A stretch of 64,000 nucleotides of DNA, taken from Cellulosimicrobium protaetiae (GTDB lineage: Bacteria > Actinomycetota > Actinomycetes > Actinomycetales > Cellulomonadaceae). Location: the NCBI RefSeq assembly GCF_009708005.2, contig NZ_CP052757.1, positions 1,302,001 to 1,366,000 on the forward strand. Direction: 5' to 3'. The notes beneath the pieces were generated by a model. That model saw only the letters and a list, made by a program, of their open reading frames with translations, searched no databases and was not told the origin of the DNA. Positions 17,615 to 26,700 of the stretch are shown here, in pieces. Position 1 is the first letter of the stretch. The number at the start of each line of letters is the position of its first letter. The position numbers were made by a program, and so were the translations under genes.

Positions 17615-18058
17615 ATGCCCACGCGTATCGCTCGTACCGCCTGGAACGGTGGACTGCAGGACGGCCAGGGCCAGGTCGAGCTCACGAGCTCGAAGGTCGG
17701 CACGTACGACGTCTCGTTCCCGCGCCGCGCCGCGGACGACGCGGGCGGCGTCACGAGCCCCGAGGAGCTCATCGCCGCAGCACACTCGTCCTGCTTCGCG
17801 ATGCAGTTCTCGGCCGTGCTCGCCGAGGCCGGCGCGACGCCCGTCTCGCTCGAGGTGACCGCCGAGGTCACGCTCGCGCCGGACCCCGCGGGCGGCTTCC
17901 AGATCCCGACGATCGCGCTCACGGTGCGCGGCGAGGTCGAGGGCATCGACGCGGCCGGGTTCCAGCAGGCGGCCGAGACGGCCAAGGCGACGTGCCCCGT
18001 GTCGAAGGCGCTCGCGGGCGTCCCGACGATCACGCTGGACGCCGCGCTCGAGAGCTGA
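17615..18058 (+). CDS. osmC: OsmC family peroxiredoxin
   Basis: This 147-residue protein is an OsmC/Ohr-family thiol peroxidase that reduces organic hydroperoxides. Cys60 (AAHSSCFAMQF) and Cys127 (AKATCPVSKAL) are the two redox cysteines, and the N-terminal TRIARTAWNGGLQDGQG is the typical OsmC start. Length fits the family (about 140-150). AAGGAG precedes the ATG at 17615 by 7 bases. It stands alone, ended by the hairpin at 18073-18132. I call it OsmC rather than Ohr because of the start motif and the NGG..GxG loop. Confidence 0.9.
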   Translation: MPTRIARTAWNGGLQDGQGQVELTSSKVGTYDVSFPRRAADDAGGVTSPEELIAAAHSSCFAMQFSAVLAEAGATPVSLEVTAEVTLAPDPAGGFQIPTIALTVRGEVEGIDAAGFQQAAETAKATCPVSKALAGVPTITLDAALES

Positions 18059-18072
18059 CGCGGGCGCCGTCG

Positions 18073-18132
18073 CGCCGAGCACGAGACGAGGGTCGCTGTC
18101 CGACGGGCAGCGACCCTCGTTCGTGCTCGGCG
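18073..18132 (+). terminator. Long hairpin terminator with CGCCGAGCACGA arms
   Basis: The arms at 18073-18098 and 18108-18132 pair almost perfectly, with one bulged base, around a nine-base loop, starting 15 bases after the osmC stop. It lies between convergent genes and can act in both directions. The outer arms are shared with the hairpins at 2410-2470 and 8651-8735. Confidence 0.75.
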
Positions 18133-18157
18133 ACGCCGGGGCGCGGCCCGGGAACGT

Positions 18158-19192
18158 TCAGCGGGGCAGGAGCGGCGGCGACGACGTCCCGGCGCCCGCA
18201 CGGACGCCGTCGACCAGCTCGGCGAGGGTGTCCCTGGCGTCGTGGACGGGCGTCCAGCGCAGCCGCTCGCGCGCGAGCCCGGTGTCGAGGACCGGGACCC
18301 GCATGGACATGTCGAGCCAGTCCGCCCCGACGGGGACGAGCCGCGCGGCGCGGGCCAGGCGGACCGCCGTGCGCACCGACCCGTAGGGCACCTGCTCCAA
18401 GTGCCCGTCGGCGACGACGTCCGCGACGTCCTGGGGCCCGAGCACGGTCGGGTGGGCGACGTTGAACGGCCCTGGGTGGCGCCCCACGACGATCCGGGCG
18501 TAGGCCTCGGCGAGGTCGTCGGCGTGGACCACCTGGAACCGCAGGCCCTCCGGGACGCGGACGGACTCCAGCGGGCTGCGTCGCAGCGCGCGGGTGACGA
18601 CGGGCCCGAGCAGGTCGCGGGCGATCTGCGACGCGGCGTCGCGCTGGAGGACGAGGGGCGACCGCACGCGCGACACGACGATCCCGTCGGTGCGGTCGAC
18701 GTCGTCGAGCAGGGCCTCGACCGCCGCCTTGTCCTGCGCGTGGGGCGCCCCGGAGGCACCCCGGACCGGCCAGCCCTCGGAGACGGGGACGTCCCGCGCG
18801 TCGCCCGCGTACGGGGCGGGGGAGCAGGCCGCGACCGACGACGCGACCACGAGGTGGGCCACGCCTGCGTGGCGCGCGGCCGCGACGACGGCGCGCGTGC
18901 CGTCCACGTTCGCGCGACGCCGCCCCTGCCCGCCTCGGTCCGCCCACGCGAGGTGCACGACGACGTCGGCCCCGTCGAACGCGGTGCCGAGCCGGGTGGC
19001 GGCGTCGGCCTGCGTGACGTCGGCGTAGCGCCACGTCGCCGTGTCGTGCGGGAACCGGACGGTGCTCGACCCGTCGGCGCGCGGCACGTGCCGCGCGACC
19101 GCCACGACGGACGTCACGACGGGCTCGGTCGCGAGCCGGCGCAGCAGCGCGGTGCCGACGTTCCCGCTCGCCCCGACGACCACCACGCGCAT
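18158..19192 (-). CDS. NAD-dependent epimerase/dehydratase family protein
   Basis: This 344-residue extended short-chain dehydrogenase has the nucleotide-binding start VVVVGASGNVGTALLRRL (GxxGxxG) and the strand VVHLAWADRGGQ. The usual catalytic SDR pattern is not clear: ASSVAA carries the Ser, but the normal YxxxK is replaced by APHAQDKAAVE, so the Tyr seems to be missing while the Lys is kept. The start is the ATG at 19192, 9 bases after GGGAGG. It could be a sugar-nucleotide epimerase-like oxidoreductase or a binding-only NmrA-like protein. Confidence 0.8.
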   Translation of the reverse strand: MRVVVVGASGNVGTALLRRLATEPVVTSVVAVARHVPRADGSSTVRFPHDTATWRYADVTQADAATRLGTAFDGADVVVHLAWADRGGQGRRRANVDGTRAVVAAARHAGVAHLVVASSVAACSPAPYAGDARDVPVSEGWPVRGASGAPHAQDKAAVEALLDDVDRTDGIVVSRVRSPLVLQRDAASQIARDLLGPVVTRALRRSPLESVRVPEGLRFQVVHADDLAEAYARIVVGRHPGPFNVAHPTVLGPQDVADVVADGHLEQVPYGSVRTAVRLARAARLVPVGADWLDMSMRVPVLDTGLARERLRWTPVHDARDTLAELVDGVRAGAGTSSPPLLPR

Positions 19193-19245
19193 GCGCTGCC
19201 TCCCGATCTCGTCCCCGCCGCGTCCCGGCGGGCGCTCTCCCGACG

Positions 19246-19953
19246 CTAGCCCGCCGCGCCGGAGTTCGCCCGGGCGATGGCGAGGACGGCGCCGCGCGCG
19301 GGTTCGGGGAGCTCGGGGACGAGGACGACGGCGCTCGCGAGGACGAGCCGCTCGATCTCGGTGCGAGACAGGTCGCTCCCGCCGAGCCACGCCGCGGTGA
19401 CGTTCTCGACGAGCGCGACCCAGCCCGCGGCGATCAGCCGGAGGCGCGGCGACGTGAGCGGCGCGCCGGACGTCGCGGAGACCGTGGAGGTGAGCCGGGC
19501 GACGAGGCCCTCGCGGACGCGCGCGAGCGCCGTCTGCGTCGCGTCGTCCTCCGCGAGCGCACCGCGCCATAGGTCCTGCCAGACGAGCCGGCGGGCCTCG
19601 ACCGCGTCGAGGAACGAGGCGACGGCGAGCGCCGGGCGCTCCACGAGGGGACGATCGTCCGGTGCGACGGTCGCCGCCTCGAGCCCCGCCACGGCCTCGA
19701 GCGCGACGGCCCGGCGCAGCCCCGCGGTGGACCCGAAGTAGTGGAAGACGAGCGCCTTCGAGGCTCCCGAGCGCGCGGCCACGGCCGCGGGGGTCAGGGA
19801 GTCCAGGCCGTGCTCGTCGGCCTGCTGCGCGGCTGCGTCGAGCAGCTCGCGACGTCGGTCGGCGGGCTCGCGACGGCGGCGCGCGCCGTGCGGCAGGTGC
19901 GCCGCGTCGGAGGGAGACCGGGGATCGACGGAGGGGGCGGGCGTGCGGGGCAT
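19246..19953 (-). CDS. TetR family transcriptional regulator
   Basis: This 235-residue repressor has a TetR helix-turn-helix at about residues 30-80 (RRRELLDAAAQQ, then TPAAVAARSGASKALVFHYF) and a helical ligand domain. It is divergent from an ABC-like ATPase/YhgE operon, and two identical 21-bp palindromic sites lie between them, so it very probably represses that operon and itself. The start is the ATG at 19953. On the minus strand, TTGACT-17-TACAAC ends seven bases before that ATG, so the message should begin at the A of ATG without a leader. The ligand is unknown; lipophilic or antimicrobial compounds are common for this arrangement. Confidence 0.88.
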   Translation of the reverse strand: MPRTPAPSVDPRSPSDAAHLPHGARRRREPADRRRELLDAAAQQADEHGLDSLTPAAVAARSGASKALVFHYFGSTAGLRRAVALEAVAGLEAATVAPDDRPLVERPALAVASFLDAVEARRLVWQDLWRGALAEDDATQTALARVREGLVARLTSTVSATSGAPLTSPRLRLIAAGWVALVENVTAAWLGGSDLSRTEIERLVLASAVVLVPELPEPARGAVLAIARANSGAAG

Positions 19954-19969
19954 GACATCTGTTGTACGC

Positions 19970-20022
19970 CGTTGTTGACCGTGAGTCAACAAGAGGCGTA
20001 GCGTTGTTGACCGTGAGTCAAC
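19970..20022. promoter_or_regulatory. Twin TetR operators overlapping divergent promoters
   Basis: Two identical 21-bp sites (19970-19990 and 20002-20022) each contain GTTGAC-5-GTCAAC; they are spaced 32 bases start to start, about three helical turns. The first covers the -35 TTGACC (19975-19980) of the rightward promoter, whose -10 TAGCGT is at 19999-20004, and also the -35 of the leftward tetR promoter (-10 TACAAC at 19961-19966). The second covers the rightward start site. The layout predicts that one repressor shuts both genes. Confidence 0.8.
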
Positions 20023-20068
20023 GGCGTCCTCGGGGAGGACCGAGGACCCACGAGAGGGAAGAGCCGGG

Positions 20069-20914
20069 ATGCAGATCACGCTGACGGACGTCCGCGTCGA
20101 CGGGCGGCGCGAGCCCATGCTCGAGCCGATGGACCTCGCCTGGTCCACGGGCGAGTGCGTGCTCGTCGCGGGCGAGCCCGGGCACGGGCACACCGCCCTC
20201 GCGCTCGTCGCCACCGGGCGGTTCGACCCGTCGGGGGGCGAGGTCCGGCTCCTGCCGGCGGACGCGCCGTCGCGCCGGGCCGGGCGCACGTCCCGCGGTG
20301 CCGCCGCGACGCTGCGCGACGTGACCGCCGTCGTCGACGTCCCCGGCATCAGCGAGCCCGACGACGCGCTCACCGTGTCCGACGTCGTCGCCGAGGGCCT
20401 CGCGCTCGCCGGGCGACGGTCCCTGCCCTCCGATGTCACGCGCTGGCTCGCCGACCACTCGCTCACCGCCGACCGCGCGCGGCGCCTCGACCAGGTCCCC
20501 GGGGTCGTGCGCACCGCCCTGCTCGCGGCGCTCGCGGCCGAGGACCCCGACGTTCGCTTCCTTGTGCTCACCCTCCCGGACCGCCACGGCGGCGAGCCGT
20601 CGGGCTGGTGGGAGGTCGCGCTCTCGCTCGCCGGCGCGGGCTACGGCGTCCTCGTGCAGTGCACGCGCGCGTCGGCCCGCGACCTCGGCGTCGACCTCCC
20701 GCCCGCGCGCGGCGCCTCGATCCACGAGCCGCCCGTCGTCGTCCTCCGGACCCGCCCCACCCCGCCGCCCGCCCCGGACCCGGCGCCCGATCCCCACCCG
20801 GTCCCGGACGCTGCCGAACCCGGGGTCGTTCCTCAGCCGGACGACGACCTGAGGAACGATCCCGGGCTCGACGAGCGCGCCGACACCCAGGACGACCCCG
20901 AGGAGGGCCGATGA
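20069..20914 (+). CDS. Degenerate ABC-type ATPase subunit (YhgE/Pip partner)
   Basis: This 281-residue protein has the outline of an ABC ATP-binding subunit (LTDVRVDGRREPMLEPMDL start, beta strand VLVAGE) but the Walker A motif at residues 35-42 reads GEPGHGHT, with histidine where the essential lysine should be. The Walker B strand reads VRFLVLTLPDRHGG without the usual Asp-Glu pair, and no LSGGQ signature is visible. It is therefore probably a pseudo-ATPase that binds its partner without hydrolysis. The C-terminal 60 residues are Pro/Asp-rich. It overlaps the YhgE gene by four bases (ATGA) and is under the TetR operators. Confidence 0.75.
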   Translation: MQITLTDVRVDGRREPMLEPMDLAWSTGECVLVAGEPGHGHTALALVATGRFDPSGGEVRLLPADAPSRRAGRTSRGAAATLRDVTAVVDVPGISEPDDALTVSDVVAEGLALAGRRSLPSDVTRWLADHSLTADRARRLDQVPGVVRTALLAALAAEDPDVRFLVLTLPDRHGGEPSGWWEVALSLAGAGYGVLVQCTRASARDLGVDLPPARGASIHEPPVVVLRTRPTPPPAPDPAPDPHPVPDAAEPGVVPQPDDDLRNDPGLDERADTQDDPEEGR

Positions 20915-23013
20915 CCGCGATCCGCCTCGGGCTGTCCGAGCTGCGCCGCCTCGCCGCGGGCACGCTGCCGCGCCTCGCCATCCTGGCGATGGCGCTCATC
21001 CCCACCCTCTACGCCGGGCTGTACCTGTTCGCGAACCACGACCCGTACGACAAGCTCGACGAGATCCCCGCCGCGCTCGTCGTCCTGGACGAGGGCACCA
21101 CGACGACGGACGCCCAGACGGGGGCGACGACGGAGCGCCACTTTGGCCGCGACGTCGCCGACCAGCTCCTCGACGACGGCGGGTTCGGTTGGGTCGAGAC
21201 GAGCCAGGTCGACGCCGAGTACGGCGTGCGGTCCGGCCGGTACGACGCCGCGCTCGTCATCGGGCCGACGTTCTCCGCCGACCTCGCGTCCGCGGGCGAG
21301 TTCGAGCCCCAGCAGGCGAGCCTCACGCTCATCACCAACGACGCGAACAACTACCTCGCGCGCACCATCGCGGACCAGATCGTCGGCAAGGTGCGCGACT
21401 CGATCGCCGAGCAGGTCGGGACCGAGGCCGCGGACACGTTCCTGCGCGGCTTCGCGTCCATCCACACCAACCTCGCCGACGCCGTCGACGGCGCGGACCA
21501 GCTCCTCGACGGGTCGACGCAGCTCCGTGACGGCCTCGTCACCGCGGACGACGGCGCGCACACGCTCGCCACCGGCGCGGGCCAGGCCGCCGACGGCGCC
21601 GAGCGTCTCGACGTGAGCACCGGGACGCTCACGGACGCCGTCGGGCAGCTCGACGACGGCGCCGAGTCCCTGGCCACCGGGCTCGCGACGCTCCGCGGCG
21701 CGACGTCGTCGCTGCCCGACCAGACCCAGCAACTCGCCGACGGCGCCGCGCAGGTCGCGGACGGGAACGCGCAGGTCGCGCAGTACGGGCAGCAGGCCGC
21801 CGACGCGGCGGGCCAGGTGCTCCCGACGCTCGACACGATCCGCGGCGACGTCGACGCACGGCTCGACCAGCTCGTCGCCGACGGCGTCCTCGACCAGGCG
21901 ACGGCCGACCAGGTGCGGTCGCAGGTCGCACCCGTGCTCGACCAGCAGCGCGAGCAGGTCCAGGGCGCCGTCGACCAGGTGACCGCGGCCTCCGGGAAGC
22001 TCGACCAGCTCGCCGACGGCTCGCGCCAGGTGTCCGACGGCGCGGCCCGCCTCGCGGAGGCGACGCCGCAGCTCACTGCCGGGATCGCCACGGCCGCCGA
22101 CGGCGCGGACCGCCTCGCCGACGGCACCGGGCAGCTCGCCGCCGCGACCCCGCAGCTCGTGGACGGCGTCTCGCAGCTCGCCGACGGCACGCGCCAGGTG
22201 TCCGACGGGGCCACCTCGCTCGCCGACGGCACGTCGCAGCTGCGCGACGGCTCGGGCGAGCTCGTCGACGGCGTCACGCAGCTCCGCGACGGGCTCGCCG
22301 ACGGCCTCGGCCAGGTGCCCGACCTCGACGAGCAGACGCGCCAGGACACGGCCGAGACCATCGGCAACCCGGTGTCGGTGGAGAACGAGGCGCTGTCCTC
22401 CGCGGGGACGTACGGCGGCGGCCTCGCGCCGTTCTTCCTGTCCCTCGCGACGTGGATCGGCGCCTACGTGCTCTTCCTGCTGGTGCGCCCGCTGTCGTCG
22501 CGGGCCCTCGCCGCCGGGCGGTCCGGCCTGGCCACCGCCCTGGGCGGGTGGCTCACCCCGGCCACGATCGGCGTCGTGCAGGTCGCCGCGATGTTCACCG
22601 TGACCAAGTTCGCGCTCGACATCGACCCCGCCCACGGCGTCGGCACCGCGCTGTTCCTCGTGCTCGTGTCCGCGACGTTCGTCGCGATCCTCCAGGCGCT
22701 CAACGTCTGGCTCGGTGCGGCCGGGCAGTTCCTCGGGCTCGTGCTCATGCTCGTCCAGCTCGTCACCGCGGGAGGCACGTTTCCCTGGCAGACGATCCCC
22801 GAGCCGCTGCGCTCGATGCACCAGTTCCTGCCCATGACGTACGCCGTCGAGGGACTGCGCCAGCTCCTCTACGGCGGCAACATGGCGACGGTGACGCGCG
22901 ACGTCACGGTCCTCCTCGTCGTCCTGGCGGGCGCCCTCGCCCTGACCACCGTCGCCGCCCGCAGGCAACGCGTCTGGACCATCAAGAAGCTCCAACCGGA
23001 ACTCGTCCTCTGA
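20911..23013 (+). CDS. YhgE/Pip family membrane protein
   Basis: This 700-residue protein follows the YhgE/Pip (phage-infection-protein) design: one N-terminal membrane segment (LAILAMALIPTLYAGLYLF), a large extracytoplasmic domain with repeated helical units of the type QLADGTRQVSDGATSLADGT (about residues 200-480), and about five C-terminal membrane helices of the ABC-2 type ending KKLQPELVL. Family members act as phage receptors or as type VII/ESX-like and small-molecule export components. It is the second gene of a TetR-controlled pair whose ATPase partner looks catalytically dead. The last codons run directly into the first 21-bp repeats of the adjacent island. Confidence 0.9.
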   Translation: MTAIRLGLSELRRLAAGTLPRLAILAMALIPTLYAGLYLFANHDPYDKLDEIPAALVVLDEGTTTTDAQTGATTERHFGRDVADQLLDDGGFGWVETSQVDAEYGVRSGRYDAALVIGPTFSADLASAGEFEPQQASLTLITNDANNYLARTIADQIVGKVRDSIAEQVGTEAADTFLRGFASIHTNLADAVDGADQLLDGSTQLRDGLVTADDGAHTLATGAGQAADGAERLDVSTGTLTDAVGQLDDGAESLATGLATLRGATSSLPDQTQQLADGAAQVADGNAQVAQYGQQAADAAGQVLPTLDTIRGDVDARLDQLVADGVLDQATADQVRSQVAPVLDQQREQVQGAVDQVTAASGKLDQLADGSRQVSDGAARLAEATPQLTAGIATAADGADRLADGTGQLAAATPQLVDGVSQLADGTRQVSDGATSLADGTSQLRDGSGELVDGVTQLRDGLADGLGQVPDLDEQTRQDTAETIGNPVSVENEALSSAGTYGGGLAPFFLSLATWIGAYVLFLLVRPLSSRALAAGRSGLATALGGWLTPATIGVVQVAAMFTVTKFALDIDPAHGVGTALFLVLVSATFVAILQALNVWLGAAGQFLGLVLMLVQLVTAGGTFPWQTIPEPLRSMHQFLPMTYAVEGLRQLLYGGNMATVTRDVTVLLVVLAGALALTTVAARRQRVWTIKKLQPELVL

Positions 23014-23128
23014 CCCCGAGATCGAACCCTGGTCCGCCGAGGTAGAACCGTGGTCCCGCGAGGTAGAACCGTGGTCGCGCGAGGAAGGGCCTGGTTCTTG
23101 TGCCGGATGGCGTGTGGCTGGCTTGGGT

Positions 23129-23227
23129 GGTCGGGGTGGGTGGTGGTGCCGCGTCTACCATCCGCCGCTCGTCCCTCGCGGCTCCCGCCAGGCCCACCAC
23201 GACGCGGCACCACCACCCACCCCGACC
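23129..23227. repeat. Hairpin element with conserved 45-nt core, copy 1
   Basis: The 27-nt arms at 23129-23155 and 23201-23227 are perfectly complementary. The core (23156-23200, containing CCATCCGCCGCTCG and GCGGCTCCCGCCAGG) has its own GCCGC/GCGGC stem. The same core occurs at 44815-44860 with nearly the same arms and at 28033-28075 with unrelated arms. Confidence 0.85.
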
Positions 23228-23416
23228 GGCGTCGTCGCACCCTGGTCTGTGCGCGCCTCGGGCGACCGCCCGCGGTGTCGGATCCGCCAGCGTCGCATCG
23301 CGCCGAGCAGGTGGTTCTGGCTGGTCCTGGGTGGTGGACGAACCGTGATCACCTGTTCGGCCTGCCGGGACCGCCTGGTCGGCCAGGCGTCGGGGCATGG
23401 CGGGGCCGACAGGTGA

Positions 23417-23531
23417 GCGGTGGGGGTGGGCTCGGATGCGAAGGGGCGTCAAAGCCGCGCTCCGAGAACCCACGGCCGAAAGACCAGGGTGACGGCGCGG
23501 CAGCCCCGAGCACCGAGACCACCCCCACCGC
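23417..23531. repeat. Second hairpin module with conserved ~90-nt core, copy 1
   Basis: GCGGTGGGGGTGG (23417-23429) is perfectly complementary to 23519-23531. The enclosed 89 nt are nearly the same as the 90 nt at 45065-45154 in copy 2, which is more conservation than the spacer between the two modules shows. Confidence 0.75.
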
Positions 23532-23533
23532 GG

Positions 23534-23617
23534 ACCCGACCACGCGGGCCTGAGACCCGACCACGCGGGCCTGAGACCCGACCACGCGGGCCTGAGACCC
23601 GACCACGCGGGCCTGAG
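23534..23617. repeat. Four perfect tandem 21-bp repeats
   Basis: Four identical 21-bp units (core GACCACGCGGGCCTGAG) run from 23534 to 23617 and pass into diverged units with GACCACGGTTCTA up to about 23665. Identity between units points to recent expansion. Confidence 0.9.
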
Positions 23618-23726
23618 ACCCGACCACGGTTCTATCTCGCGCAACCACGGTTCTACCCCGGCGGATCGGAGAGCCACGGGGCGGACGGTTCCGGGCCCCG
23701 GGGCGCGAGGGTGCGAGAATCGCGAC

Positions 23727-26700
23727 GTGTCCGCTGAGATCGACGCCACCACGACCCCCGCCCCGCCGCACGACGGGAACGGTTCGCGGCGGTCCGGCTC
23801 CCGCGCGACGACGTCGCCGGAGGCGGAGCGCGCGGCCGCTCTCCGCGAGGCCGAACGCGCGGCCGACGTCGCGCGCACGGCGCTCGCCGAGGCGCTGCGG
23901 ACGGTCGTGCGCGGCGCGGTCGACTCCTCGACGCGGCGCCGCGCCGAGTACTCGACGGACGCGTCGAACTACCGCGTCGTGCCCGAGGCCGTGGTGTACC
24001 CGCAGGACGCGGACGACGTCGTCGCGGCGCTCGACGTGCTGCGCGAGCTCGAGGTCCCGGTCACGGCGCGCGGCGCCGGGACGTCGGTCGCGGGCAACTC
24101 GATCGGCCCGGGCGTGGTGCTCGACTTCACGCGGCACGTGAACCGCGTGCTCGACGTGGACCCGGAGGCGCGCACGGCCCGCATCGAGCCGGGCGTCGTC
24201 ATGTCGGCGCTCCAGCAGGAGGCGGCGCCGCACGGCCTGCGGTTCGGGCCGGACCCGTCCACGCAGAACCGCGCGACGCTCGGCGGCATGATCGGCAACA
24301 ACGCGTGCGGCCCGCACGCGGTCGCCTACGGCCGTACGGTCGACAACGTCCTCGCGCTCGACGTCGTCGACGGGCACGGCCGCCGCTTCACCGCGGGCAA
24401 GGGCGACCCGACGTTCGCCGACGTCCCGGGTCTCGCGGAGCTCGTCCGCGAGAACCTGGCGCTCATCCGGACGGAGTTCGGGCGGTTCGGGCGCCAGGTG
24501 TCGGGCTACTCGCTCGAGCACCTGCTCCCGGAGAACGGCTCGGACCTCGCCAAGGCGCTCGTCGGGACCGAGGGCACGCTCGTGACGATCCTCGAGGCCA
24601 CGGTCCGCCTCGTTCCCGTGCCGTCCAAGCCGACGCTCGTCGTGCTGGGCTACCCGGACATGCCCTCCGCGGCCGACGACGTCCCGACCTTCCTGAACCT
24701 CAGCCCCCTCGCGGTCGAGGGCCTCGACGCGCGGCTCGTCGACGTCGTGCGCCGCGCCAAGGGCGACGCGTCCGTGCCGCCGCTGCCGCCGGGCGCGGGC
24801 TGGCTCATGGTCGAGGTCGGGGGCGCGACCCCCGAGGAGGCGATGGCGAACGCGGAGGCGATCGTCGCGGCGTCGGGCAGCGAGGCGACGATGATCCTGC
24901 CCGCGGGCCCCGACGCGACCAAGATGTGGCAGATCCGGGCCGACGGCGCGGGGCTGGCCGGGCGCACGCCCGCGGGCGAGCAGGCGTGGCCAGGCTGGGA
25001 GGACTCCGCCGTCCCGCCGGAGAGGCTGGGCGACTACCTGCGCGACCTCGACGCGCTCATGGCGCGCTACGGCGTCGACGGCCTGCCGTACGGGCACTTC
25101 GGCGACGGCTGCGTGCACCTGCGCATCGACATCCCGCTCGAGGCGTCGGGCTCCGTGCTGCGCACGTTCATGCTCGAGGCGGCCGAGCTCGTCGCGAAGT
25201 ACGGCGGCTCGCTCTCGGGCGAGCACGGCGACGGCCGCGCGCGCTCGGAGCTCCTGCCGGTCATGTACAGCCCCGAGGCGATCGCGCTCATGGAGCGGTT
25301 CAAGGCGCTGTTCGACCCGCAGGACGTCATGAACCCGGGCGTCGTCGTGCGCCCGAGCGCGGTCGACGACGACCTGCGCCGCCCGCACGCGCACCCGCTG
25401 CTCTCGAAGGTCGGCGCACCGGGGACGCCCGGGACGAGCACTGCCGCACCCGCCAAGGTCACGAAGATCTCGCGCCGCGCCGGCTACCAGGGCTTCTCCT
25501 TCGCGCACGACCACGGCGACATGACCCAGGCCGTGCACCGCTGCGTCGGCGTCGGCAAGTGCCGCGCGGACAACAGCGCCGCGGGCGGGTTCATGTGCCC
25601 GTCGTACCAGGCGACCAAGGACGAGAAGGACGTCACGCGCGCCCGCGCCCGCGTGCTCCAGGAGGCGGTGAACGGCACGCTCGTCGGCGGGCTCGCGGCA
25701 CCGGAGGTGCGCGGCTCGCTCGACCTGTGCCTGTCGTGCAAGGCGTGCTCGAGCGACTGCCCCGCGGGCGTCGACATGGCGCAGTACAAGTCCGAGGTGC
25801 TGTACCGCACCTACCGCGGCAAGTTGCGTCCGGTCGACCACTACTCGCTCGGCTGGCTCCCGATCTGGGCGCGGCTCGCGACGGGGATGCCGCGCCTGGC
25901 TAACAAGCTGCTCGGCATCCGCCCGCTCGCGAAGACGGTCCTCTGGGCGGGCGGCATGGACACGCGCCGCTCGATGACGACGTTCGCCGAGGTGCCCTTC
26001 CGCACGTGGTGGAAGCGCGGCGGCGCGACCCAAGGCGTCCCCGGGCTGCGCATCGGTCAGAGACCGGGCCACCCCGTGCGCGACGAGCGGCCCAAGGTCG
26101 TGCTGTGGACCGACTCGTTCAGCGACAACATGTCGCCGGGCGTTCCCCAGGCGGCCGTCAAGGTGCTCACCGCGGCCGGGTACGACGTCGTCGTCCCCGA
26201 CGAGCAGGCGTGCTGCGGCCTCACGTGGATCAGCACGGGCCAGCTCGACGGCGCGCGCAAGCGCCTGGAGAACCTGCTGTCCGTGCTCGGCCCGTACGCC
26301 GTGAACGGCATCCCGATCATGGGCCTCGAGCCGTCGTGCACCGCGGTGCTGCGCTCCGACCTCGTCGACCTGTTCCCCGACGACCCGCGCGCCCAGGCCG
26401 TCTCCGCCGCGACGCGCACGCTCGCCGAGCTCCTCACGTCCGTGGACACCGCGCCCGGCCGCGAGTCCGGGTGGCGCGTGCCCGACCTGTCGGACGTGAC
26501 CGCCGTCGTGCAGCCGCACTGCCACCAGCACTCGGTGATGGGCTTCGCCGCCGACGAGCGGCTGCTGCGCGACGCGGGCGCGACGATCAAGGTCCTCGCC
26601 GGCTGCTGCGGCCTCGCGGGCAACTTCGGCATGCAGAAGGGCCACTACGAGACGTCGGTCGCCGTCGCGGAGAACGCGCTGCTGCCCGCGCTGCGCGACG

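Larger units (their letters stand above)
23010..23665. repeat. Repeat island, copy 1: facing 21-bp arrays around two hairpins
   Basis: This stretch of about 650 bp holds no convincing gene. In order: about four 21-bp units with the core GAACCNTGGTC (23010-23107); a hairpin with perfect 27-nt arms (23129-23155, 23201-23227) around a 45-nt core; a less conserved spacer (23228-23416); a second inverted repeat (arms 23417-23429 and 23519-23531) around an 89-nt core; then 21-bp units in the opposite orientation (23534-23665), four of them identical. Copy 2 at 44535-45345 has the same order. Minus-strand open frames exist but do not hold across copies. Confidence 0.85.

Noticed and set aside
23534-23665. 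CRISPR-like array
   Set aside because: The 21-bp units are head-to-tail without unique spacers, and no cas genes are present.
22982-23878. Minus-strand frame across repeat island 1 with FYLxRP-type 7-residue repeats
   Set aside because: The 21-bp period keeps any frame open, the hairpin core of copy 2 has a one-base insertion relative to copy 1, and the frame runs into the FAD/Fe-S gene start.
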